64,000 nucleotides of DNA from UBA12087 sp964370815. GTDB taxonomy: Bacteria; Chloroflexota; Anaerolineae; Anaerolineales; Villigracilaceae. Location of the stretch: the NCBI GenBank assembly GCA_964370815.1, contig CAYJKQ010000011.1:15622-79621 (forward strand), written 5' to 3'. The notes beneath the pieces were generated by a model. The model was not told the origin of the DNA. It saw only the letters and a program-made list of their open reading frames with translations, and did not search any database. Below are positions 45,250-54,371 of this stretch, one piece after another; within the stretch, counting starts at the first letter, position 1; the number at the start of each line of letters is the position of its first letter. Position numbers and translations under genes: made by a program.

Positions 45250-46401
45250 ATGACAATGACCGCACGTCAACGTGTTCTGACCTGCCTGGATCACCAGGAA
45301 CCAGACCGGGTGCCCATCATCATTGGCACCAGCAACACCACCAGTATGAAATTGGTTGCTTATCAGCGCTTGCAGAAGCTGCTGGGGGAAGAAAATGAAC
45401 CCGAATTTATCTACGATTGGCCTGAATTGGGTACGGTACTTCCATCCGAACGTATCCTTGAAAGGCTTTATGGCGATGCCAGGGGAGTTTTGGATAAATA
45501 TCCGCAATGGGTGTACGACCGCAACAAAGCCCGCCCGCCACACAACCCCTTCCTTGATGACTGGGGCAGCGGACAGAAAGAAGTGTCTCCCGGGCAGTGG
45601 TTCCCTGGCATCCACCCCATGCGGGAAGCTACCACTCTGGCTGAGATCGAAGCCTACCCCTGGCCGGATATGGATGATCCATCACGCGTCGCCCATGTCA
45701 AAGAGGAAGCCCGCAAATTAGCAGTACAAGATCAGTATGCCATCATTGGCACCCCCTGGCTATTGTTCCCATTGGAAAGGGCTTTTGCCATGCAGGGTAT
45801 GGATAGATTTGTTTTGAACCTGGGCAGAAAACCGGAATTCGCGGTCGAATTGCTTAAAAAGATCACAGTCTTATGCAAAACATTAATGGAACACTTCCTC
45901 AAAGAAGCCGGGGACAACCTGGATATCATCAAGATCGGGGATGATCTCGGAACACAAACCAGCCTGATCATGTCCCCCAAAATGTACCGGCAATACCTGA
46001 AACCGATCCATGCTGATTATATTGCTTTTATTAAAGAGCGCACCAAAGCCAAAGTGTTCTTTCATACCGACGGCGACGTATTCGACCTGATCCCGGATTT
46101 CATCGAGATCGGCGTGGATATCCTCAACCCCATCCAGACCTCTGCTGGGAAAATGGCAAATCTGCAGGAGATAAAATCCCGCTATGGTGACCAGCTTGTT
46201 TTCTGCGGAGCAGTGGATACCCACCATATCCTGCCGATGGGCAGCCAGCAGGAAGTACGCACCGAGGTTAAGCGGGTGATCGACATCATGGCGCCGGGGG
46301 GCGGCTATATGCTGGCCTCGGTTCATACCATCATGGACGATGTGCCTCCTGAGAACATCCTGGCAATGGTGGATGCGGTGCAGGAGTTTGGAAAATATTA
46401 A
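45250..46401 (+). CDS. Uroporphyrinogen decarboxylase (URO-D) family protein
   Basis: 383 aa TIM barrel of the URO-D/MtaA/CmuA superfamily. Visible: TARQRVLTCLDHQEPDRVPI, the typical N-terminus, FHTDGDVFDLIPDFIEIGVDILNPIQ and GGGYMLASVHTIMDDVPPENI. It lacks the N-terminal RxPVWLMRQAGR motif expected in heme-pathway HemE, so it is more likely a corrinoid:methyl-transfer or aromatic-metabolism member. The family is widespread in Anaerolineae. It lies between a BMP lipoprotein and the BMP transporter; a link to their substrate is speculative. Confidence 0.88.
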   Translation: MTMTARQRVLTCLDHQEPDRVPIIIGTSNTTSMKLVAYQRLQKLLGEENEPEFIYDWPELGTVLPSERILERLYGDARGVLDKYPQWVYDRNKARPPHNPFLDDWGSGQKEVSPGQWFPGIHPMREATTLAEIEAYPWPDMDDPSRVAHVKEEARKLAVQDQYAIIGTPWLLFPLERAFAMQGMDRFVLNLGRKPEFAVELLKKITVLCKTLMEHFLKEAGDNLDIIKIGDDLGTQTSLIMSPKMYRQYLKPIHADYIAFIKERTKAKVFFHTDGDVFDLIPDFIEIGVDILNPIQTSAGKMANLQEIKSRYGDQLVFCGAVDTHHILPMGSQQEVRTEVKRVIDIMAPGGGYMLASVHTIMDDVPPENILAMVDAVQEFGKY

Positions 46402-46403
46402 TA

Positions 46404-46437
46404 AAAAAAGAGGAACTGGAAGCAGCTCCTTTTTTTA
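46404..46437. terminator. Bidirectional terminator between convergent genes
   Basis: An AGGA...TCCT imperfect hairpin with a seven-A run on the left and a T run on the right, so it can end transcription from both sides. It separates the URO-D gene from the permease operon. Confidence 0.8.
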
Positions 46438-46454
46438 GTCACTCTAAAAACCAT

Positions 46455-47732
46455 CTATTCTTTCTCGTAAGGAATGCCATCTGCGGCAGGCGGGGTGCTT
46501 TTGCCGACCACTCCAGCCAGAAGGATCATGGTGGCAACATAAGGAGCCATCAAAAGAAAATCTGCCGGGATGGGAACGTTCAGGATGGATAAGCGCGTGC
46601 CGAGTGAGTCTGCAAAACCAAACAGCATGCCAGCCCCGAAGGACCCCGCTGGGGTGTAATTGCCGAACAGCATGGCAGCCAAACCAATGAACCCTTTACC
46701 GGAGGTCATCAATTTGTCAAAACGCCCGACAGAGCCGAGCGTGAAGAAAGAGCCAGCCAGTCCGGCGATCAGGCCTCCCAGCAACACAGCCATATAGCGG
46801 GTTTTGAAGACGTTAATTCCCAACGTATCGGCAGCTTTCGGATGCTCACCGACAGCCCGCACCCGCAAACCCCAGCGTGTTTTTTGCAAAGCAACGTGGA
46901 TCACGACCATGAGGATGAGCATGGCATACACGAAAATGCTGTTCTGAAAGAAAACCGGTCCTATGATGGGAATCTTGGAAAGCAAGGGAATCTTCCAGAT
47001 CGGAAAAGTACCCGGGCTATTTAAGAACTCATACTGCTGGACAAAACGGGAGGATATATAAGAAGTCAAACCGATAGAAAAGATATTGATGACCGTACCG
47101 GCGATGATCTGGTTGGTTTTGTACTTGATGGATAAAATGGCAAGCAGCCAGGCCATCAGTAAGCCGGTCAACATGCCCGCCAGCAAACCAAAATAGAGGT
47201 TGTGAGAGAGGGAACCGACGATGGTGGCAACCAGTGCACCTGCCAGCATCATTCCTTCGATGGCGATGTTGACAACCCCGGACTTCTCGCACAGGATCCC
47301 GGCAAAGGCACCCAGGGTGATGGGTACCGCCCGCTGGATGGTGGTCATTAAAAGACCTTCCAGGTTCAACGATTTACCCGCCGCTCCCCAGATCAAAAAG
47401 CCAAAGATAAAGAGCCCGATCAGGATACCCAGTATCCGGTTGGTCCATTGCTTTAATCCGACGAAGATCTGCATCAAACCCAGTACGATACATGCCGCCG
47501 AGAAACCCAGCAGCGTGTAATATGAGTTCATGGTCCAATCTGGCAGGATCTTTTCCTGTCCGCCCGGGTTGAGCCCAAAGGTGGTTATCTGAGTTGCATT
47601 CACCTTGCTTGTAAAAATAAGGTGGATCAAGATGCCGATCAAGATGAAAATGACCCCAAAAACGACCTGCCTGGTGCGGGAAACTTCCTCATATTTCTTC
47701 TGGGATATGGCAAGACTCTTAAGCATGGTCAT
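46455..47732 (-). CDS. BMP-type nucleoside ABC transporter permease 2 (NupQ/YufQ-like)
   Basis: 425 aa inner-membrane subunit of the BPD_transp_2 family. About ten hydrophobic helices; family marks are RAVPITLGAFAGILCEKSGVVNIAIEGMMLAGA and VGEHPKAADTLGINVFKTRYMAVLLGG, followed by GFIGLAAMLFGNYTPAGSFGA. Its ATG overlaps the stop of permease 1 by 4 bases (ATGA), which fixes the start. It partners with permease 1 and the double ATPase to import the ligand of the BMP lipoprotein. The N-terminus carries an extra 60-residue segment with one helix. Confidence 0.93.
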   Translation of the reverse strand: MTMLKSLAISQKKYEEVSRTRQVVFGVIFILIGILIHLIFTSKVNATQITTFGLNPGGQEKILPDWTMNSYYTLLGFSAACIVLGLMQIFVGLKQWTNRILGILIGLFIFGFLIWGAAGKSLNLEGLLMTTIQRAVPITLGAFAGILCEKSGVVNIAIEGMMLAGALVATIVGSLSHNLYFGLLAGMLTGLLMAWLLAILSIKYKTNQIIAGTVINIFSIGLTSYISSRFVQQYEFLNSPGTFPIWKIPLLSKIPIIGPVFFQNSIFVYAMLILMVVIHVALQKTRWGLRVRAVGEHPKAADTLGINVFKTRYMAVLLGGLIAGLAGSFFTLGSVGRFDKLMTSGKGFIGLAAMLFGNYTPAGSFGAGMLFGFADSLGTRLSILNVPIPADFLLMAPYVATMILLAGVVGKSTPPAADGIPYEKE

Positions 47733-49003
47733 TTTCCTCCCATAGTGGTTGCAGCTATGATCTGATCCTTCTCTTTGGGTTCTTTCAACCTGTACATGGT
47801 ACGGATGATGGCCGGGGCTGCAATGAACATCAAGACCATGGCCTGGATGATCGCGATGATCTCGACCGGGATCCTGGCATCCATCTGCATCCGTGTGGCG
47901 CCGTTATTAAGGGTGCCGAAAAGCAGGGCTGCCAGCCCAACCCCAACCGGGTTGTTATTTCCGAGCAGCGCCAGGGCAATGCTGTCAAACCCATACCCGG
48001 ATGAGAAAGCTACAAACAAGGCATGATTCACCCCCAGCACTTCGTTGGCACCTGCCAGACCAGCCAGGGCACCCGAAAGGGTCATGGCCAGGATGATGTT
48101 GCGGGATACATTGATGCCTGCATATTTGGCTGCATTGGGATTCTCCCCTACCATGCGCAGGTTAAAGCCCCAGGTGGTTTTGAACAAAAAGATATATACA
48201 ATAAAAATGAAAGCAATGGCAATGAAGAAACCGATATGGAAGCGGGATGGGTCCGGGAATAATTTCGGCAATTCCGCAGAGGCTTGTATCTGAGGGCTGA
48301 CGGGTTGATAGGTCCCTTCCCTGCGCATTGGGCCGCGCAGCAACCAGTCATTCAACCTGAAGGCAATGTAGTTCATCATGATGGTATTGATGACCTCATG
48401 TCCGCCGGTCTTGGCTTTCAACCAGCCCGGGATGAACCCCCACAAACCTCCGCCTACCGCACCTGCCAGCAGGGCGAAAGGAATATGAATATAGGCAGGC
48501 AGCCCGGTAAAATAATAACCGACGAAAACCGAAGCAGAAGCCCCGATAAAGATCTGCCCCTCCACACCAATGTTAAAAACACCAGCTTTGAACCCCAATG
48601 CAACGGCCAGCCCGCCGAAAATATACGGCGTGGTTGCCACCAGGCTTTCAAGGATCGGGCTGAATGCCTTTATCTTCAAAGCCTCATCTCCTGACCTCAT
48701 GGCGGATGCAATCAGTTTGGGATCACCGATTGCGCCTTTGAACAGGGCTGTATAAGAAACGGCAACTGTATTCCATGCAAACGAGAGACCTTCAGCAAAA
48801 GATCTCCCGAAAGCTGTATATACATCCACATTGGTGATGACATTAAAGATGGCACCAAATACCAGCCCGGTAAAGATGGCAAGGAATGGTATTAAGAGGG
48901 ACCGCCAGACTGAATGTTTTTCTGCTTTTGGCTTGAAAATTTTTTTCACTTCATCCAAAAAAACTTGACCAGCATTGGGTTTGTCGGTTTTAACTTTTTT
49001 CAC
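47729..49003 (-). CDS. BMP-type nucleoside ABC transporter permease 1 (NupP/YufP-like)
   Basis: 424 aa. The motif ATTPYIFGGLAVALGFKAGVFNIGVEGQIFIGA and later VGENPNAAKYAGINV with GYGFDSIALALLGNNNPVG define the larger permease of this transporter type. A cytoplasmic, Lys-rich N-terminus of about 38 residues precedes the first helix. The ATPase gene ends 23 bases upstream, and permease 2 begins inside its stop, so the three are one operon. Confidence 0.93.
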   Translation of the reverse strand: MKKVKTDKPNAGQVFLDEVKKIFKPKAEKHSVWRSLLIPFLAIFTGLVFGAIFNVITNVDVYTAFGRSFAEGLSFAWNTVAVSYTALFKGAIGDPKLIASAMRSGDEALKIKAFSPILESLVATTPYIFGGLAVALGFKAGVFNIGVEGQIFIGASASVFVGYYFTGLPAYIHIPFALLAGAVGGGLWGFIPGWLKAKTGGHEVINTIMMNYIAFRLNDWLLRGPMRREGTYQPVSPQIQASAELPKLFPDPSRFHIGFFIAIAFIFIVYIFLFKTTWGFNLRMVGENPNAAKYAGINVSRNIILAMTLSGALAGLAGANEVLGVNHALFVAFSSGYGFDSIALALLGNNNPVGVGLAALLFGTLNNGATRMQMDARIPVEIIAIIQAMVLMFIAAPAIIRTMYRLKEPKEKDQIIAATTMGGK

Positions 49004-49026
49004 TTGGATACCTTTGGTTTAGATCA

Positions 49027-50565
49027 TCAAGAAATGGCAAACTCTGCCAGGGAATCCGGTATGATGCCGGCCATTACCAAACCAACTTCTTCTTTTGTAG
49101 CTTTCCCGGAAGGGATGATCGCCAGGATCTTACCCCGATACATGACCGCGATGCGGTCTGCCAACTGCATGATCTCATCCAATTCAGGTGAAACCAGGAT
49201 GACAGCCACCCCTTCATCGCGCTTGTTCAGGATCTGACGATGGATATACTCGATCGAGCCAACATCCAGGCCGCGCGTGGGCTGTGAGGCGATCAACAAC
49301 TGGATCGGGCGGGACAATTCGCGCGCCACGATCACTTTTTGCTGGTTACCTCCGGATAAATTACCAACCCTTGTATTGATATTCGGGGTCCGGATATCAA
49401 ATTGGTCGGTCAGTTTACTGGCATTTTCATCCACCTTATCCCATTGCATAAATTGATTTTTAGAAAATGGCGGCAGATAATAGGTGCACAAGACCAGGTT
49501 TTCCTTAACAGGGAAGGGCAGCACCAGCCCATCCTTCTGCCTGTCTTCCGGGATGTGAGCCACCCCGAGCTCCGTGATCTTACGGGGAGTGGCATGGCTT
49601 ACGTCCACCTCATTGATCTTGATCTGACCCTTTGTGATACTTCTCAGTCCGGTCAGTGCCTCCACCAGCTCGGTCTGCCCGTTTCCCTGCACACCTGCAA
49701 TTCCCAGGATCTCTCCACCACTAACACTGAAGGAAACATCATCGACAGTAACCTGTTTCTTGTTATCCGTCACGATCAGGTCATTGACATTGAGGACCTC
49801 GTCACAGATCAGGCATTCAATTTTGGTCAGCTCAAGTTCTACTTCCCGCCCGACCATCATGGCTGCCAGGGTATTGCGGGAGGCCTTGTCCGGGGTGGTT
49901 TCACCAACCATTTTCCCCTGCCGGATCACGATGATGCGGTCAGCCAGTTTCAGCACTTCGCGCAATTTGTGGGTGATGAAAATGATCGATTTTCCCTGCG
50001 ATGCCAGCGAACGGATGATCTCAAAAAGGTCATCGGCTTCCTGGGGAGTCAACACGGCGGTCGGTTCGTCAAAGATCAGCACTTCAGCGCCGCGGAACAA
50101 CAATTTTATGATCTCAACCCTTTGTTGGACGCCAACCGGAAGGTCTTTGACAAGGTCATATGGATTGACTTCAATTTTATAATCATTTGAGATGGCTATT
50201 ATTTTCTCGGCAGTTTTTGCCGTGTCCAGGAACCCCCCGGCTTTCACATCCTCCTGCCCCAGCATCACATTCTCTGCCACATTAAAAACAGGCACCAGCA
50301 TAAAATGCTGATGGACCATTCCGATCCCTTTTGAGATCGCATCTGAGGGTGAATGAAACGAGACCTGGTTGCCTTCGATGAATATTTCCCCCTCATCCGG
50401 CTGATAAAGCCCATACAGCACATTCATCAGGGTTGTCTTCCCGGCTCCATTTTCACCGAGCAGGGCGAGGATCTCACCCTTTTGGAGCGTAAAACTGATA
50501 TGATCATTGGCGATCACACCGGGGAAAATTTTGGTGATGTTCTTGAATTCGAGAACAGGAGTCAT
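49027..50565 (-). CDS. BMP-type nucleoside ABC transporter ATPase (NupO/YufO-like)
   Basis: 512 aa protein with two fused nucleotide-binding domains. The first has Walker A GENGAGKTT at 37-45, VHQHFMLVPVFNVAENV and Walker B VLIFDEPTAVLTP. The second has a degenerate Walker A (GVQGNGQTE instead of GxxGxGKT), signature LSGGNQQK and LIASQPTRGLDVG, as usual for sugar/nucleoside importers of this class. It lies downstream of the binding-protein gene, separated by a hairpin, and upstream of both permeases. Confidence 0.95.
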   Translation of the reverse strand: MTPVLEFKNITKIFPGVIANDHISFTLQKGEILALLGENGAGKTTLMNVLYGLYQPDEGEIFIEGNQVSFHSPSDAISKGIGMVHQHFMLVPVFNVAENVMLGQEDVKAGGFLDTAKTAEKIIAISNDYKIEVNPYDLVKDLPVGVQQRVEIIKLLFRGAEVLIFDEPTAVLTPQEADDLFEIIRSLASQGKSIIFITHKLREVLKLADRIIVIRQGKMVGETTPDKASRNTLAAMMVGREVELELTKIECLICDEVLNVNDLIVTDNKKQVTVDDVSFSVSGGEILGIAGVQGNGQTELVEALTGLRSITKGQIKINEVDVSHATPRKITELGVAHIPEDRQKDGLVLPFPVKENLVLCTYYLPPFSKNQFMQWDKVDENASKLTDQFDIRTPNINTRVGNLSGGNQQKVIVARELSRPIQLLIASQPTRGLDVGSIEYIHRQILNKRDEGVAVILVSPELDEIMQLADRIAVMYRGKILAIIPSGKATKEEVGLVMAGIIPDSLAEFAIS

Positions 50566-50612
50566 AACTCTCCTTCAGGAAGATTTGTGAAAAACATTAT
50601 AACATTAAGAAA

Positions 50613-50640
50613 AGAGGAGCTGGCTTTCACCAACTCCTCT
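50613..50640 (-). terminator. Hairpin attenuator between binding protein and ATPase genes
   Basis: On the - strand AGAGGAG-x-TGG pairs with CCA-x-CTCCTCT (50613-50640, one mismatch), followed by a short T-run. It lies about 22 bases after the BMP lipoprotein stop and may release most transcripts there, so more binding protein than transporter is made. Confidence 0.75.
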
Positions 50641-50661
50641 TTTTGTTTCTTTAAGGTTCGA

Positions 50662-51753
50662 TTAGCGGGAGTACTGGTAAACGAGTGTGCCGGCAATGAT
50701 CTCAGCCTGGAGTTGTTCGATCTCAGCCAGGATGGCGGGATCAATTGTGTCCTTGAAATCAACACCAACAGCAATACCAACACCACCATTATCGAGGGTA
50801 CCCACGAAGGTGTTGCCTGCAAAGGTTCCGTCAACAACGGTTCCAATGGTATCCGTCAGCCACATATCCATGTTCTTCAAAGCACTGGCAAGAACAAAAG
50901 CTGAATCTTCGTCGTAGAGGACGGACCAATCGGTATCCACACCAACCATCAAGGCGCCGCGTTCTTTTACAGCAGCCAGGGTACCAGCGCCAACGGGGCC
51001 AGCCACAGGCATGATGATGTCAGCGCCTTCGTCGAGCAGACCGAGGGTGATGGTCTTACCCTTGTCAACATCGCTGAAGTCACCAACTTCCAAACCTGTG
51101 TATGCAACCGGATCCCAACCTTTCAATATAACATCGGTACCATGAACTTCGTTGTACTTCATCATGCCCATGTAGAAACCGTCCATGAAACTGGCGGTGG
51201 ATGGGAATAACATTCCAACGTAGGTTCCGAGGATACCGGTCTTGGTCTGGGACGCAGCCAGGTAACCCAGCAGGTAGGTGGCCTGGTCAATATTGTAAAC
51301 ACTGGCAGCCATATTGGGGTACACCGGATCCCAAGCCATATCGATCATGCCAAATTTCTGGTCAGGGTTGGCAATGGCAGCGGCTTCGGTGGCGAAGTTG
51401 ATGTTGAAGCCAACACCAACGATCAGGTCACAAGTACCATCCAGGTAGGAATTGATGTTCTTCTCATAATCGGACTGTTGTTCGGATTCAAGAAAAACAC
51501 CATCCACTCCATATTTAGCCATGGCATCGGTGACACCTTTCCATGCGGTCGCATTGAAGGATTTGTCATCCACACCACCCATATCGTTGACGTTGCAGAT
51601 CTTGATTCCGATCGGGGCAACAGTGGGAGCTGCTGTAGGGGCATCGGTAACCACAGGACCTTCGGTCGCTATGACTCCACCACCACCACAGGCTGACAGC
51701 AGCATGGAGGCTACCATCAGGATTGAAATTACAACTAAAATTTTCTTTGACAT
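50662..51753 (-). CDS. BMP-family substrate-binding lipoprotein (copy 2)
   Basis: 363 aa. Signal peptide with lipobox LLSAC, Cys22, then Gly-rich and Thr/Pro linkers. Core: NDMGGVDDKSFNATAWKGV, YLLGYLAASQTKTGILG, GADIIMPVAGPVGAG and GVDTDWSVLYDEDS. It is a paralogue of the protein at 44027 and the cognate receptor of the ATPase/permease genes downstream. An AAAGGA ribosome site precedes ATG 51753. Nucleosides are the likely ligands by family; a purine riboswitch was looked for and not found. Confidence 0.94.
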   Translation of the reverse strand: MSKKILVVISILMVASMLLSACGGGGVIATEGPVVTDAPTAAPTVAPIGIKICNVNDMGGVDDKSFNATAWKGVTDAMAKYGVDGVFLESEQQSDYEKNINSYLDGTCDLIVGVGFNINFATEAAAIANPDQKFGMIDMAWDPVYPNMAASVYNIDQATYLLGYLAASQTKTGILGTYVGMLFPSTASFMDGFYMGMMKYNEVHGTDVILKGWDPVAYTGLEVGDFSDVDKGKTITLGLLDEGADIIMPVAGPVGAGTLAAVKERGALMVGVDTDWSVLYDEDSAFVLASALKNMDMWLTDTIGTVVDGTFAGNTFVGTLDNGGVGIAVGVDFKDTIDPAILAEIEQLQAEIIAGTLVYQYSR

Positions 51754-51887
51754 AAGATTTTTTCCTTTTCTCTTCTCTTTTATAAGTTAGGGTGGATTGA
51801 CGTATATAATAACAAGGATTTATTTATCGGAATATGCGTGCCTCCTTTTATCACAAATTACAGGTGTAAGATGATCCTATACCTGTT

Positions 51888-51917
51888 ATTGTATACTATA
51901 ACACAGATAAAAGACAA
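51888..51917 (-). promoter_or_regulatory. Predicted promoter of the BMP transporter operon
   Basis: On the - strand TTGTCT (51912-51917), an 18-base spacer, and TACAAT (51888-51893). The leader would be about 125 nt and contains an ACAGGT...ACCTGT inverted repeat with a 17-base interval. Confidence 0.5.
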
Positions 51918-52011
51918 GCACCTGTCCCTTTTGTATGCTTTTTTTGTATCAATTGTCATACCCGATATTCGAATAAAGTCTCTGCTCCACAACTCACCTT
52001 TGGTTCCAGAT

Positions 52012-53481
52012 CTATGGAAGTTCAGCGGTTATGGATTGAACACCATAATAGTAAGCTGCACATTGATTCACCCACATGGACGATTCGGGACCCAGCTCCA
52101 TTAAACTGGAGATGCTGTCGAAGGAATTTATGGTGATCTCTTGCTGCCCTTGCCCGGCGAGTGCACGGATCCTGGCATGGCGTTCATCCCATGCTATCGC
52201 ACGCTTCTGGTAATCTGGAAGATCCTGTAATAACTTTCGGGTGGAGTACAAAGGATAAAGGCTCAATACCACCAGGAACAGGATGGAAAATATGCGCAAC
52301 TCAATTGGAGGTAATTCGAAGCTTTGTTGATGCAGCAAACCCAGGCAGATCCCGAAGATGAAACCCTCAATGATGATCAAGGCAACCATGAATGTGAAGG
52401 CAGTCACCAGTACGCGCGGTTCTGGATATGTGGACTCACCAAATGCGCTGGGAGCGCAGATGCAAACCATTATCAGATATACGAAGAGAGGAAGACTGAA
52501 GATGACTGTCACCAGGCTGGTGGGGTGCAAACCAGCACCTCTGCCCGGTTTGTAAAATAGAACGTAAGCCAGAAGCATGCTGGTCAGCAGGATGATGATA
52601 AAAGGAAACGCGTATTCATTGAGAGAAATGTACATGAATTGGAAGCTAAACGTGAATGACATTTTGATCAGGTTGAGAAGATCAGGCGGCGGTCCGATCA
52701 ATCCCTGGCGCATGGCTGTAGCGGGGGAGAAGTAGAGCGTTGCCATCGCCAGGAGTGAACCCAGCAGGGCACTCCCCACCAGGATCAATGTCCAATTCCT
52801 GGTTTCGCCTTTAGCCAGGAAGAAAACTGCCAGGATTGTCAAACCCAACCCACCGATCTGCAAAGCAGCCATCGTCTCCGAAAAACCTCCATTGAAAAAG
52901 AAAAGAATGACCAGCAGGGTTGCAACCAGGGGTCTCCATTTTCTAACGGGGTTTTGAGCCTGGATCAGTAGCAGGCAACAAAGAAAGGTGAGCAAAGCCA
53001 TGGGAATTGTGTAGGTTACAAGGGCAGGACGCCAGAATAAGATCTGGTACCGGTTTGGTGAGAACAATGGTACATAGAACACCAGCAGACCTGCCAGCAG
53101 GAAGGAGGCAATGCGGGGAATTTCAAGTTTTAAGGTTTTTTGCAGGTTATGAACCAGAAAGAAAGTCCCTGTCAACCATAAAGCCAGCATTAATCCAGTC
53201 AGGACCGGCATGGGACCACGACTTATTTTTTCGATCAAGGTGAATAAAGCAGTTGCAGCATAGCGGCTTGAATCACTTTTATACCAGTAGGTGATGGAGT
53301 CCAGGAGCGGTCTCTGGGCATTCCAGGCCATGCAGTAATCATCCGCCTGGAATCGGGCAAATAGTCCCAAATATGCATATACACAGATGGCTGCGAGTAC
53401 GACACCTGCGGCTATAAAAATCCACGTATTTAGATTTGAAAGCCATTGAACCAGGTTTTTGCGATTTGACGATCGAGACAT
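52012..53481 (-). CDS. Polytopic membrane protein, DUF6056 / GT-C-like
   Basis: 489 aa with about eleven hydrophobic helices. The first external loop has RFQADDYCMAWNAQRP, an acidic DD pair placed as in GT-C glycosyltransferases and in DUF6056 proteins. The following helices (VLTGLMLALWLTGTFFLVHNL and so on) and a small soluble tail ending in SSMWVNQCAAYYYGV complete it. GGAGG lies before the ATG. A polyprenyl-phosphate-sugar-dependent transferase is plausible, because a DPM-like enzyme is encoded next to it. Confidence 0.68.
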   Translation of the reverse strand: MSRSSNRKNLVQWLSNLNTWIFIAAGVVLAAICVYAYLGLFARFQADDYCMAWNAQRPLLDSITYWYKSDSSRYAATALFTLIEKISRGPMPVLTGLMLALWLTGTFFLVHNLQKTLKLEIPRIASFLLAGLLVFYVPLFSPNRYQILFWRPALVTYTIPMALLTFLCCLLLIQAQNPVRKWRPLVATLLVILFFFNGGFSETMAALQIGGLGLTILAVFFLAKGETRNWTLILVGSALLGSLLAMATLYFSPATAMRQGLIGPPPDLLNLIKMSFTFSFQFMYISLNEYAFPFIIILLTSMLLAYVLFYKPGRGAGLHPTSLVTVIFSLPLFVYLIMVCICAPSAFGESTYPEPRVLVTAFTFMVALIIIEGFIFGICLGLLHQQSFELPPIELRIFSILFLVVLSLYPLYSTRKLLQDLPDYQKRAIAWDERHARIRALAGQGQQEITINSFDSISSLMELGPESSMWVNQCAAYYYGVQSITAELP

Positions 53482-53636
53482 GTCACCTCCAATGTTAACT
53501 GGCTATGATCGCGACTTCTTGAACAGGGGAGGCGCGCTTACAGGCAGGGCAAGTTCACCTGCAAGTCCAACATTTCCCGAATAATTGTGAGAGTCCTGAT
53601 ATGTCATGTAATTACCCTGGATGAGCAGTACCAATT

Positions 53637-54371
53637 TCATTTATATTTCCCGCGCAGGTCATTGATACGGATCAAGAACAGATCCAGGAACATTCTGCCT
53701 GAATCATGCAGGATCCTGACGCGGCTGTCCATACGAAAATCGGTCATGCGCACAGGCACAAGACGGATGGAGTATTTGAGCTTGCGGGCAATATACAGGG
53801 CTTCCACATCAAAACCAAATTTCTGGATGCTGACCCGCTTGAAGATCTGGCGGGCAGCCTCTGCCCGGAAGCCCTTCAGCCCACACTGCGTGTCGCGGAT
53901 ACCGGGGAACATCAGCAGCGCCACCAGCAGGCTGAAGAACTGCCCGGTAAGATAACGCAGCGGGGGCACACCTCGTAGTTCCGAGCCTTCCTGGTGGCGC
54001 GAGCCGATCGCCAGGTCATAGTCACCGCGCAGGGCTGCCAGGAAAACGTCCACCGCTGCCAGTTCATAGGGCAGGTCTGCATCCATGAAGAGAATGTATT
54101 CCCCGCGGCTTTCCTGCACACCGCGCTGGATGGCGCGGCCCTTTCCCTGGTTGGATGGCTGCACCAGTAAGCGCACATTCGGTCGGGTTTCGGAGTACTG
54201 GCGCACCAACCGGGCTGTCTCATCCTGGCTGCCGTCATCCACAACCAAAACCTCAAAACTTGCGAAGCGTGGCTGAAGAAATTGATCCAGTATTTCAAGA
54301 TTGGCTGTGATCAATTGCTGCTCGTTGTAAGCCGGAATGATCAGGGATAGCTCCACAGGCGCGTTGGTCAT
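53637..54371 (-). CDS. GT2 dolichyl-phosphate-sugar synthase-like (ALG5/DPM-type)
   Basis: 244 aa GT-A enzyme. LSLIIPAYNEQQLI, VLVVDDGSQDETARLV, NQGKGRAIQRGV and ILFMDADLPYE (DxD = DAD) are followed by the DTQCGLKGFRAEAARQIF motif typical of enzymes that charge polyprenyl phosphate with a hexose. It would supply a lipid-linked sugar to GT-C enzymes such as the protein at 52012. The FkbM gene upstream overlaps it by 4 bases. Confidence 0.9.
   Translation of the reverse strand: MTNAPVELSLIIPAYNEQQLITANLEILDQFLQPRFASFEVLVVDDGSQDETARLVRQYSETRPNVRLLVQPSNQGKGRAIQRGVQESRGEYILFMDADLPYELAAVDVFLAALRGDYDLAIGSRHQEGSELRGVPPLRYLTGQFFSLLVALLMFPGIRDTQCGLKGFRAEAARQIFKRVSIQKFGFDVEALYIARKLKYSIRLVPVRMTDFRMDSRVRILHDSGRMFLDLFLIRINDLRGKYK

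Noticed and set aside
45250..46401. HemE (heme-pathway uroporphyrinogen decarboxylase)
   Set aside because: The N-terminal RxPVWLMRQAGR signature is absent and no heme genes are nearby; only the broader URO-D family is claimed.
49402..50190. 262-codon open frame on the + strand
   Set aside because: Antisense to the nucleoside transporter ATPase, whose Walker and signature motifs are intact on the - strand; the + strand product has no recognisable domain.
51754..51900. Purine riboswitch in the leader of the BMP nucleoside transporter
   Set aside because: The leader is AT-rich with one loose inverted repeat; none of the conserved core of purine aptamers could be seen.
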